Shown piece by piece: positions 35,201 to 44,569 of a DNA stretch of 64,000 nucleotides. This DNA is from Dastarcus helophoroides. Lineage: Eukaryota; Arthropoda; Insecta; Coleoptera; Bothrideridae. Numbering within the stretch: position 1 is the first letter of the stretch; the number at the start of each line of letters is the position of its first letter. A program made the translations under genes and the position numbers. Under the pieces are notes generated by a model, which saw nothing but the letters and a program-made list of their open reading frames with translations, had not been told where the DNA came from and ran no database searches. The DNA is taken from positions 35,885,283-35,949,282 of the forward strand of contig CM053331.1 in NCBI GenBank assembly GCA_028583605.1. Reading direction: 5' to 3'.

Positions 35201-38200
35201 ATGTTGGATTTTTTTAGAATTTTTGACTTTTAGTCCCAAAATTTTGTGTTTTTCTAGAAAGTTCAAAGCGGAAAATTGAAATATTAACTAAAAAAGAAGA
35301 AATTTCAGGAAAAGTTTAAATTATTTCGAAAAATGCTCAAAAATTTAAGCTTAACCTTGAAATATTTTTAGAATTGTTGACTTTTAGTCTTGAAATTTTG
35401 TCTTTTTCTAGAAAGTTTAAAACGTAAAATCGAAATTTTGACTAAAAAAGAGGAAATTTTAGGAAAAGTTTAAATTATTTAAAAAAGAATCTCAAAAATT
35501 TAAACTTAAGTTTGAAATGTTGGATTTTTTTTAGAATTTTTGACCTTTAGTCGCAAAATTTTGCGTTTTTCTAGAAAGTTTAAAACATAAAATCGAAATT
35601 TCGATTGAAAAAGAAGAAATTTCAGGAAAAGTTTAAATTATTTAAAAAAGAATCTCAAAAATTTAGGCTTAATCTTGAAATGTTGAATTTTTGTTAGAAT
35701 TTTTGACTTTTAGTCCCAAAATTTTGTGTTTTTCTAGAAAGTTCAAAACGTAAAATCGAAATTTTGACTAAAAAAGAGGAAATGTCAGGAAAAGTTTAAA
35801 TTATTTAAAAAAGAATCTCAAAAATTTAGGCTTAATCTTGAAATGTTGGATTTTTTTTAGAATTTTTGACCTTTAGTCGCAAAATTTTGCGTTTTTCTAG
35901 AAAGCTTAAAACATAAAATCGAAATTTTGACTGAAAAAGAAGAAATTTCAGGAAAAGTTTAAATTATTTAAAAAAGAATCTTAAAAATCTAGGATTAATC
36001 TTGAAATGTTGGATTTTTTTAGAATTTTTGACTTTTAGTCCCAAAATTTTGTGTTTTTCTAGAAAGTTTAAAGCGGAAAATCGAAATTTCAACTAAAAAA
36101 ATAGAAATTTTAGGAAAAGTTTAAATTATTTCGAAAAATGCTCAAAAATTCAAGCTTAACCTTGAATGACGGATTTTTTTAGAATTGTTGACTTTTAGTC
36201 TTGAAATGTTGTCTTTTTCTAGAAAGTTTAAAACGTAAAATCGAAATATTGACTAAAAAAGAGGATATTTCAGGAAAAGTTTAAATTATTTAAAAAAGAA
36301 TTTAAAAAATCTAGGATTAATCTTGAAATGTTGGATTTTTTTTAGAATTGTTGACTTTTAGTCTTGAAATTTTCTCTTTTTCTAGAAAGTTTAAAAGGTA
36401 AAATCGAAATTTCGACTAAAAAAGAAGAAAACAATTAAGAAAGTCGAACTTTGGGGTTGTTTCTTGAAATTTTGAAAACAAAGTGGAAATTGCCAGTTTG
36501 AGGTCGAGATTAAATTTTAAGAAGAAAGCTAAAATTTCTAAATTAAAGCCGACATTCCAAAAAAAGGCAGAAACTTCAAAAAAAAAAAATTAGATCGATG
36601 TCCTTTCTACGTCTTCGTAAGACTTAGATTCTGACATGATTTTTGAAGAGGGTTGATTAAAAATTTGCCCCACCCTAGTTTACCTACGTAAAGACCTATC
36701 TATTTACGGAGACAGATAAGTAATGAAATGACTGTTTAATTTAAAAAAAAGAAAAAAAAATGGAAAAAAGAAAAAAAAAGAAAGAAAAAAAAAGAAAAAT
36801 ACAGAAGAAACAAAAAAAGATAAAAACTGGGGGCAGATATGCTTTATACAGAACTATACATCAGCCAAATTTTTGCTAAAATTATCCGACAGATAGTGTA
36901 ATGAAATGTAAATTATAGAATTTATTACGTAAGAAAATGTTCTAGAAAGATCTGATAAGGGGAAAGCGGCCGCGATAACGAAGCAAACGGCAGATAAGCT
37001 TTCCAGAAATTTCGGCAAACGATAAGCCGTATTTGAGGGATTTTTCTAGAACCTGGGAGCCAAAACTATATAAGGCGGTCGCCTTTCCCTCGAGTCAGTC
37101 AGTTAGAGTTAATCAGTGTAATTAGTGAGTTAGTAGTTAGAGGTAAATAATGAGTTCATTATTCAGTTGTAGTGTTCCGAGTTTAGTTTGGTAATAAAGT
37201 GGGTATTATTCGATTCACGTGTTAATAATCAATTCGAACCGATAAGCCTGTAACAATGGTTAATTGTGTCGTGGAAACCTGGTCTTTACTTGATAATAGA
37301 GTATACCACTACCAGGGGGTGTAATGTGCAAGTCAAGACATAAGACAACGGAAATTCAATGTGTCATTATGCAGAAGAATTTCTCCTTTTCTGATCGACA
37401 TATTGAGTACTCTTCAGTAGTATTTTTTTATTTTTTTTCTTCCGGAACTTCTATGGTGCAACACATTAAGATTAACTTTAAATTCCTCGCCATGCTTGAA
37501 TACTGGATCATGGAAAAGTTTAAATTTTTATAGTGAATTACTTACGGATCATCAATTGGCAAATTCAACGTTGTACTGGATTTGATCTCTTCTCCATATT
37601 TAATATAAGACATAAGACCAGTAGTTACGAAACAAGTAATGATTAAAAATGATCCAACGTTTAACACACCGAACCAACCAATGAAATCAGCAGGACTTGC
37701 CATTTCGTTAAACATGGGAATAATCTGAAATTTACCCCAAATGAATCAAAGTGTTAAAAGCCTTAAATAAAGCGTACCAATCCAATACATTCGAAAATAA
37801 AGATGCAAGTACCCAAAAAGAGTGGGATATCCCATGGTGCCCCAATTGGATGAAGACGTGATAACGGTGGTATGTCCTGGGAGCAGTAGTATATAGTAAG
37901 ACTAAGACCCACCCACGTGAAAATATTTGCCATTAACGATAGTGGTGCCATATATTTCAAATTTGTGATTAACGTGGGCAACCACAATGGCACAACTATC
38001 ATCGCCATTATTAAGTGGATGTCCAACGGGTGATAATAATACTCTAATATCTACAAGCCATCAGTTAAATTTAGTTTGCAGTTGGAGAATTCCCCTCACT
38101 CTGTTGATACTGCTTCCTATGAATACATAGTAGATACAACAGAATCCCATTTGGGTGAATATCAAGAACGCATTGGTGAGGTGCTTCATTCTGTTGGCAT

Positions 38201-39433
38201 AGCGTTGGAACCGTTCAAGTCCATCCAGGAAACCCACAAAAACCGTTTCAGCATAATCTGGCTTTGCCCGGTATTCATGAAGGAGGCACACCCTGGTATT
38301 CGCTTCTAACTGAAACAAGATGTAATCAAGGGAAACTCAATAATTGATACAATCTAGTCTCTGGTACAATCCATTTGAAAAGAGCATTTTGAAGCGCTAC
38401 GAGTGGAATGCTAAGATGAAGATATGTAGCCAAAGTTCTAAGTGTATGTTCTTCCCTGATTTTAGTTGTACCAAATACGTTTTGAAAACGTTTGTGGCTT
38501 GCTTCTAAAATACCTTCATATCATCATCTATACGAAGCTTCTCCCTTTTGGTTCCGTAAGACTTTAGAATTTCTCTAAAGATGGTTTGGATATCGAAATG
38601 CGTTAGAGCAACCTTTGTTGTGTTTTTTAATCTTTCTTGGTTTTAGGGGATTAGATTTGTATTGCAATTTTTGAAGATAACCACGGACCAGTCCGTTCCA
38701 CCAAAACTCAGAAGGTAGAACCACCAGAATCTTAATCGTTTTACATTCTAGAGTAATTCAGAGTATTACACGAGTAGGTTAAATTGGGGGTTCCCCAAGG
38801 TCCGTAATTCAGAAAATTAGACGAGTAGATTGGATTGGGTCCCCAAGATGAGTAATTCAGAGTATTACACGAGTAGATTGGATTGGGGGTTCCCCAAGAT
38901 GAGTAATTCAGAGTATTACACGCGTAGATTGGATTGGGGGTTCCCCAAGATGATCAGGATACTAAACTTTAGCTTGTACAGCTTATACGTAAATCCAGCA
39001 CCGAGGGGAATTAATTCTTACCAGCATATGTTGGCAGGTAACCATTATAATTCCAATCAGTACAAGACATGGTGGTCCAAGGTACAATCCAGCGTGTTTA
39101 AATGCTTCTCCAATGGCGAATATCCCTGGGCCTACATTCCCTTTGAAGTGGTGCATCAACATGGGGCAATATCTACAAGTTGGGACGTAAGCAACAAAGA
39201 TAACATCGACTGCAAGCACTAGAATGAAAATCAGAACGTCACGTACCTAGTTGGTGGTTTACTCCTCTCCCCCTCTACGTTGAGTGTTGCAAATAATCTA
39301 TAATGATAATCATTACAATGCTAATTATCAGACAATATTTAAGCGAATGGTATTACCTGTCGAGGGATATTTGCCTCGATGGGGCATTTGAAGATACAAT
39401 TGATGGTGGTATGGAATGGCGATAGTAGCTCAT
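22992..39433 (-). CDS. Gene B: complete SLC36-type proton-coupled amino acid transporter, 452 residues
   Basis: Probable proton/amino acid symporter of the Aa_trans superfamily. Eight exons on the minus strand: 39433-39357, 39297-39247, 39172-39022, 38309-38100, 38050-37778, 37724-37546, 29980-29808, 23236-22992. They sum to 1359 nt, in frame, with AG/GT at every junction. The N-terminus is a soluble tail (MSYYRHSIPPSIVSSNAPSR). Segment 1 carries KGNVGPGIFAIGEAFKHAG, the family's TM1 signature. About eleven hydrophobic segments follow, as usual for SLC36, and the length is typical (about 450). The start ATG is supported by homology to the gene C N-terminus (RHS..PS.....APSRQ.SLDRLF). Intron 7 contains the exon-tail array and a solo LTR; intron 6 contains the telomere-like tract. 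Substrate cannot be read from sequence. Confidence 0.93.
23319..23608. mobile_element. Foldback element with 38-bp arms
   Basis: Near-perfect inverted arms at 23472-23509 and 23569-23606 (taatgcacagatcaataggt at the outer end). Flanked by agcaatactgtg / agcagtactgtg (23307-23318 and 23609-23620), 11 of 12 alike. Unrelated to F1. In gene B intron 7. Confidence 0.6.
23640..24289. other. Intron 7 of gene B, unique part
   Basis: AT-rich, no gene or repeat family recognised. Confidence 0.5.
24290..29437 (-). repeat. Tandem array of the 3' end of gene B exon 7 plus its intron start (about 25 monomers)
   Basis: Monomers of about 200 bp. Each holds, on the minus strand, a decayed copy of the last 65 or so bases of exon 7 (ggaccgttcaagagtacagc ... 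gctgtcgttctttttaagac) followed by the donor region and about 130 bp of intron. Three monomer types form a higher-order unit of about 608 bp, repeated from about 24350 to 28000. Several copies still read AVVLFKTLFTLIV before an intact gtaagt. All copies share the gene's orientation. Most have stops or lack an acceptor, so they are not exons. Confidence 0.88.
28801..28891 (+). mobile_element. F1 foldback element, short copy inside the exon-tail array
   Basis: tttttggtggaacggactgg followed by a reversed partial arm. Flanked by agagcaaaaag / agagtaaaaag (28790-28800 and 28892-28902). Confidence 0.75.
29442..29778 (+). mobile_element. Solo LTR (337 bp) of an LTR retrotransposon
   Basis: Starts TGTAATG and ends GTAACA. 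Exact 4-bp target repeats GTAT at 29438-29441 and 29779-29782. TATA box tatataaa at 29612-29619, AATAAA at 29732-29737. No gag or pol nearby. Sits 30 bp from the exon 7 donor and splits the first array monomer. Confidence 0.85.
29612..29619 (+). promoter_or_regulatory. TATA box of solo LTR 1
   Basis: tatataaa, with repeated GATAAG words upstream in the LTR. Confidence 0.6.
29808..29980 (-). CDS. Gene B exon 7 (173 nt), parent of the exon-tail array
   Basis: Acceptor ttttcag, donor GCGT|gtaagt. Codes LAQAVVILIALEIFVSYVIQ (segment 8), then KSTALAVVLFKTFLTLIA. The last 65 or so bases of this exon plus the first part of its intron recur about 25 times in 24290-29437. Confidence 0.93.
30061..30348. 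repeat. Interstitial telomere-like (CCTAA)n tract, about 57 units
   Basis: Near-perfect 5-bp repeat, complement of the insect telomere unit TTAGG. Only a handful of changed units. In gene B intron 6; in gene sense it reads (TTAGG)n and ends 80 bp before the exon 7 acceptor. Confidence 0.97.
30349..34450. repeat. AT-rich satellite (gtcgaaatttcgag words, 340-390 bp higher-order unit)
   Basis: Basic words of about 35 bp. From about 32300 a larger unit is marked by tcctttctacgccttcgtaa at about 32870, 33210, 33595, 33940 and 34330. No gene. Confidence 0.85.
34451..36730. repeat. AT-rich satellite with 160-bp unit (family S)
   Basis: Unit landmarks are aaatttcaggaaaagtttaa and tttctagaaagttcaaaacg, about 12 copies. 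Bounded on both sides by near-identical copies of a 130-bp segment (34320-34450, 36590-36730). Same family as 44570-49500. Confidence 0.88.
36738..36822. repeat. Purine-rich A/G tract
   Basis: Almost entirely A and G (aaagaaaaaaaaagaaaa) for about 85 bp. Confidence 0.8.
36897..37255 (+). mobile_element. Second solo LTR of the same family (359 bp)
   Basis: TGTAATG start, GTAACA end, tatataa at 37067-37073, AATAAA at 37193-37198. Flanks atag / atgg may be a decayed 4-bp target repeat. In gene B intron 6. Confidence 0.8.
37546..37724 (-). CDS. Gene B exon 6 (179 nt)
   Basis: Acceptor atttcag, donor GATCC|gtaagt. Codes IIPMFNEM, segment 7 and YIKYGEEIKSSTTLNLPIDD. Found from homology to genes A and C; it has no ATG-initiated frame long enough to stand out. 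Confidence 0.92.
37778..38050 (-). CDS. Gene B exon 5 (273 nt)
   Basis: Acceptor ttgtag, donor GGATTG|gtacgc. Codes ILEYYYHPLDIHLIMAMIVV onward, segments 4-6. Confidence 0.92.
38100..38309 (-). CDS. Gene B exon 4 (210 nt)
   Basis: Acceptor tttcag, donor AACAGA|gtgagg. Codes the loop with RAKPDYAETVFVGFLDGLER and membrane segment 3. Confidence 0.92.
38572..38706. mobile_element. F1 element, one arm
   Basis: tctctaaagatgg through ccagtccgttccaccaaaa; half of the foldback. In gene B intron 3. Confidence 0.7.
38750..38952. repeat. Four tandem copies of a unit of about 55 bp
   Basis: Landmark ggattgggggttccccaaga, with a small palindrome (gggttcccc). In gene B intron 3. Confidence 0.8.
39022..39172 (-). 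CDS. Gene B exon 3 (TM1-TM2)
   Basis: Acceptor acttgtag, donor ATGCTG|gtaaga, 151 nt. Codes RYCPMLMHHFKGNVGPGIFA, the TM1 signature, and segment 2. Confidence 0.92.
39247..39297 (-). CDS. Gene B exon 2 (51 nt)
   Basis: Small exon between acceptor attatag and donor CTAG|gtacgt. Codes LFATLNVEGERSKPPT and keeps frame. The gene C counterpart is 57 nt with the same phases (LF at the start, KPP near the end). Confidence 0.83.
39357..39433 (-). CDS. Gene B exon 1 (coding start)
   Basis: ATG at 39433-39431, donor GACAG|gtaata. Codes the N-terminal cytosolic tail ending APSRQISLDR. Homologous to gene C exon 1, which confirms the start. An acttag acceptor-like site about 50 nt upstream could mark a 5' UTR intron. 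Confidence 0.85.
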
Positions 39434-39605
39434 ACTCGCAAATTTCTTCTAAAATCTCTCAAAATTTTCGCGAATTGTCAACCTAAGTAAGCTTAATTCG
39501 CCAAAATTTTGACAGACATCAGCTATTGATAGTTGCGTTGGCCCTAATTAATGTCACAGAAGCTTCTTCCAAAGATCATACTGACTATGGTCTTTAGTTA
39601 TAAAC

Positions 39606-39748
39606 TTTCTCTTTGAAGATGACAGCTTGGCTGTCGAAAAGCGTTAGAGCAATCTTTGTTGTGGTTTTTAATCTTTTTTGATTTCAGGGGACAAGTTCTG
39701 TTTTTTAATTTTTGAAGATAACCAAGGACCAGTCCGTTTCACCAAAAA
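39606..39748. mobile_element. F1 element, one arm
   Basis: ctttgaagatgacagcttgg through agtccgtttcacc, about 170 bp upstream of the gene B start codon. Confidence 0.7.
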
Positions 39749-41945
39749 TAAACTTCGACAATTCTGTAGTTAGCTTGTCAGATAATTTCACTCAAATTGG
39801 CAGGGTGAAGCCCCAGCTGCATCTTGCAAAGAAGCAACCATATTTGAAGATCTTATTCACAATCACGTTTCATTTCAAATGATCCCTTTCTAGATATTAT
39901 TTGTTGACTTAAAATGATAACCAACTTCACTTTAAGAATATATACAATTTCTTAGCTAATTTTTTCCTAAATATCGTCCCTGTTTGTAATTTGCACTTTA
40001 AACTGGGGATTTTGCCTTCAGTCTTGAAAATTATAGTGTTGTTTAGATTCGAAATTACAAGATTTCAAAACAACGAGAAAAAAAGATTTGGAAAGTGAAA
40101 ATTATTATTAAAAAAAATCAAAATCGGGTATGAATAAGGTGGGTGTGCCACCTTATAAAATAAAATTTAAAAATGGCAAAAAATTTAATCCTTGGTTTTG
40201 GTAACAATATTTCTTTTCACGGGAATGTTTTTTTTCACTTTTATAAGAAGTCACAAACCAGTTATGAATTAACTCCAAGACACTCTAGAGTTACTTTGAA
40301 CCAGAGACCACTTTGAACAATCTGTAAACTTAAACGAAGACTGAGACAATAAAAATTCTATTAAAGACAAAACACTTAATATGTCACACAATAGAAAACC
40401 GATTGTTGGAATTTGAGTTACGCTATATAATTGTTAACTGGACCCAAGTACAATTAAAGGCCAGGTTTTAATCTGCTATAATTCTTTTGTGAATTTAACG
40501 TGTTAGATAGTTTCGGTGTGAACTGGAACGTAGACTAATCTTAAAAATGTGTTATTTTCAAATTGCCTTTTAAATAATCACTTTTGTAGAACGATAAGGT
40601 TTATGAGACATATTTTCACGTTATAATATCGGGACAGGTACCCGATTGGTGCCACTGATAAGCTCAAATAAAAAGGGCAAGGACTGTTTAAGGATTAATG
40701 GAGAGACTAAAAACATAAACAATTTTATTTCACTATTTATGGTCTACGTAAAGGCTTTGTAAAACATTTTTGGTAAAAGATATTTTGGGAAACAATCTGG
40801 CGATTGTCTCGACAGTCTGAAGCGTATAACGATAGCCTTCGCGTGCGAGAGACATTTATTTTTAGTCACTTGCAGCTTGCTAACATAACTGATGAGATAA
40901 ATAGGTAAGACACTAATGACTAGAGTCCAGATTTCAGGTAAAATTCTATGATACTACCTTTCATCTTTTCCGGTGTTTTTATGGGTTATTCCCTAAATTT
41001 GAATCTTGCTTGTTTTTCTGCCCCTAAAACATTATTTTCAAATGTTTAAGTCGGAGTATTACTATATTTTTATTTTTTTTTTCTCAAAATTCATAGCTTA
41101 AAAATTTGGTTTTTTTTCTAAACCCACTTCGACTCTTTCTAGAAACCTAGACGGTTAATGGAAATTTTTGTGGAAAATATCATAAATGAAAATCCTGAAC
41201 TTAATTTTTTTTGAATTTGGAGTTTTAAGCCGGAAAGTTTAGAAAAGTCAACATTTAGAGTGGATAAAGTCGTTTTAGAAAAAGTTTAATTAGGAGTGAG
41301 TTTATTCTAAAAACAAACACAAACTGTTATGAAAATTTCTTAAAATATTAACTTTCTCAGAAATTTAGAACTTCCGAACAGAATTCTTAACAAATTTTTA
41401 ATTCTTAACACATTTTCCTATTCGAACTCGTCAGTTTTTTAAATTCGAAATCTTAGAAATAAGACGATATCTAGAACTATTGTCTACATCTTCAGAAAAA
41501 AGACGCCATAATTTTTGAAAAAAAAAAAGATTTGAAATCAAAATTTTCGGAAAAAAAAACGAAAACTATAAAATTGCAAGTCGAGCTTAAATTAGAGTTC
41601 TTGGAAAAATTCTCTAAATTTCGAAAAGATCAAATTTAGGTAACAAACCTGTTTTGAAGCCAAATTTACAAAGGAAATGTTGAGCTTTCTTGAAACTTTT
41701 ACTGTTTAAGCAAAAATGCCTGCGAACATTTTTAAAAAAAGTTTATATGTTGAAAAGTCAAAGTATTTTAAAGAAGTCTGAATTTTGAACCAATGTGAAG
41801 ATTTTGAAAAAAAGCATAATGGGGTTACCCTGTGCGAGTGGTTTAAACTTAAAATTTTTTTTTTCCAAATTTTGACTTTAATCTTGGCATTTTTTAAACT
41901 CGAAAAGTTGTAAAAATTTTATTAATCAAGTTCCCAAAATATGAG
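39749..41945. other. Upstream flank of gene B
   Basis: Mostly unique, AT-rich from 41000 on. The gene B promoter and any 5' UTR exon probably lie here, but I cannot locate them. Confidence 0.4.
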
Positions 41946-41949
41946 TTAA

Positions 41950-44085
41950 AATACAAATCTTGTCCCCTAAAACCAAGAAGGATTAAAAAATACAGCTAAA
42001 GTTGCCCAATGACTGAAGCTCAAGCTGTCGATGTAAAAAGTTGCCCAAAGAGAGCAACTCTTATTGCATTTTTTAATCTTCCTTGGTTTCAGGGGACAAA
42101 CTTTATCAATTTTTAAAGATAACCAAGGACAAGTCGGTTTTACCAAAAAAATGAGTTAACAGTCAACATGTATAAAGTTGCCCAAAGAGAGCAACTCTTA
42201 TTGCATTTTTTAATCTTTCTTAGTTTCAGGGGACAAATTTTATCAATTTTTAAAGATAACCAAGGACAAGTTGGTTTCACCAAAAAAATATATGAGTTGA
42301 TAGTCTAAATGTCGCCAGTGGAAGTGAAAAAAAAAAGTTTAATTAAAGTTGAAATTTAGTAACTGAGATGGAAATTTCAATATTAAATTTGAAACGTCAC
42401 ACATTTTTCAAAGTTTCTTTCAGAAAGTCGAAATTTTGAGAAAAAATCAAATTTTTGAAACAAAAATCGAAATTGAAATGCAAATCTTGTTTCCTGAAAC
42501 CAAGAAAGATTAAAAAACACAACAAAGGTTGCTTTAATGCGTTTCGATAGCCAAGTCATCATCTTCAGAGAGATATAGTATTAGTAGAGCAGTATCTCTC
42601 TCAATGTATCTTGCCCAATGGCTGAAGCTCAAGCTGTCGATGTAAAAAGTTGCCCAAAGAGAGCAACTCTTTTTGCATTTTTTAATCTTCCCTGGTTTCA
42701 GGGGACAAACTTTACCAATTTTTAAAGATAACCAAGGACAATTCTGTTTCACCAAAAAAATATATGAGCTGACAGTCGAAACGTCGCCAGTGAAAGTAAA
42801 AAAAAGTCTAATGCAAGTAAAAATTTGGTAACTGAGATGGAAATTTCAATATTAAATTTGAAACGTCCAACATTTTTCAAAGTTTCTTATTAAAAGTCGA
42901 AATTTTGAGAAAAAATCAAATTTTTGGAATGAAAATCGAAATTGAAATGCAAATCTTGTTCCCTGAAACCAAGAAAGATTAAAAAACACAACAAAGGTTG
43001 TTTTAATGCGTTTCGATAGCCAAGTCATCATCTTTAGAGAGATACAGTAGTAGTAGTACAGCAGTATCTCTCCCAATGTATCTTGCCCAATGGCTGAAGC
43101 TCAAGCTGTCGATGTAAAAAGTTGCCCAAAGAGAGCAACTCTTTTTGCATTTTTTAATCTTCCCTGGTTTCAGGGGACAAACTTTACCAATTTTTAAAGA
43201 TAACCAAGGACAATTCTGTTTCACCAAAAAAATATATGAGCTGACAGTCGAAACGTCGCCAGTGAAAGTAAAAAAAAGTCTATTAAAGTTAAAATCTGGT
43301 AACTGAGATGGAAATTTCAATATTAAATTTGAAACGTCCAACATTTTTCAAAGTTTCTTATTAAAAGTCGAAATTTTGAGAAAAAATCAAATATTTGGAA
43401 TGAAAATCGTTTCGATAGCCAAGTCATCATCTTTAGAGAGATACAGTAGTAGTAGTACAGCAGTATCTCTCCCAATGTATCTTGCCCAATGGCTGAAGCT
43501 CAAGCTGTCGATGTAAAAAGTTGCCCAAAGAGAGCAACTCTTTTTGCATTTTTTAATCTTCCTTGGTTTCAGGGGACAAACTTTACCAATTTTTAAAGAT
43601 AACCAAGGACAAGTTGGTTTCACCAAAAAAATATATGAGTTGATAGTCTAAATGTCGCCAGTGGAAGTGAAAAAAAAAAGTTTAATTAAAGTTAAAATTT
43701 GGTAACTGAGATGGAAATTTCAATATTAAATTTGAAACGTCCAACATTTTTCAAAGTTTCTTATTAAAAGTCGAAATTTTGAGAAAAAGTCAAATTTTTG
43801 GAATGAAAATCGAAATTGAAATGCAAATCTTGTTCCCTGAAACCAAGAAAGATTAAAAAATACAACAAAGGTTGCTTTAATGCGTTTCGATAGCCAAGTC
43901 ATCATCTTCAGAGGGATACAGTAGTAGTAGTACAGCAGTATCTCTCTAAAGATGATAGCTTGGCTATCGAAACGCGTTAGAGTAATCTTTGTTGTGTTTT
44001 TCGATCTTTCTTGGTTTCAGGGGATAAGATTTGCATTTTAATTTTTGAAGATAACCAAGGACCAGTCCGTTCCTTTAAAAATCGA
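41950..44085. repeat. Tandem array of rearranged F1 elements (about 450-bp unit)
   Basis: Four larger units share F1 arms, the motif gttgcccaaagagagcaact and a gatgaaaatcgaaattg-type linker. Predicted frames repeat the same F1-encoded peptide and are not genes. Confidence 0.85.
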
Positions 44086-44150
44086 AATATAAAAAATTCA
44101 ACTTCGTAACAAAAAATTTCAATATTTGTTTATGTTAAAGTTAGAATTTT

Positions 44151-44259
44151 GTTGGAACGGACAGGTTCTTGGATATCTTCGAAGATTGAAATACAAATCT
44201 TGTCCTCTGAAACCAAGGAGACAAGGGAACTTGGTTTCAGGGGACAAGGTTTGTATTTG
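44151..44259 (+). mobile_element. F1 foldback element, short copy
   Basis: ttggaacggacaggttc plus a reversed partial arm. Flanked by perfect 13-bp repeats aagttagaatttt (44138-44150 and 44260-44272). Confidence 0.8.
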
Positions 44260-44569
44260 AAGTTAGAATTTTACAAAAAAATTAAAACTTTCGGATTAAA
44301 CCGGACAAAGTTATAAAAAAATCCTGAATTTTTCAGTTCAAAAATACCAAGATTCTATGTAAAACTCGATATTGATAAAAAAATTCACAATTTAGACAAA
44401 TCATCAAAGAAATTCTTGGCAAAATTTTATTAAAAAATGTCTTCTAAAAATTATGGTTTTATAGAGATTTTAAATTTTTTGAAAGAGTCGAATATTCAAA
44501 ATTTTATTCAAATGCCAAATTTAAACATTAAATTTTTTAAAAAGTTGTAAAATATTATCGAAAAATTCA

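Noticed and set aside
42534..43626. Frames repeating NCPWLSLKIGKVCPLKPGK
   Set aside because: F1 sequence in a tandem array; same peptide arises wherever F1 arms occur, with stops at varied places.
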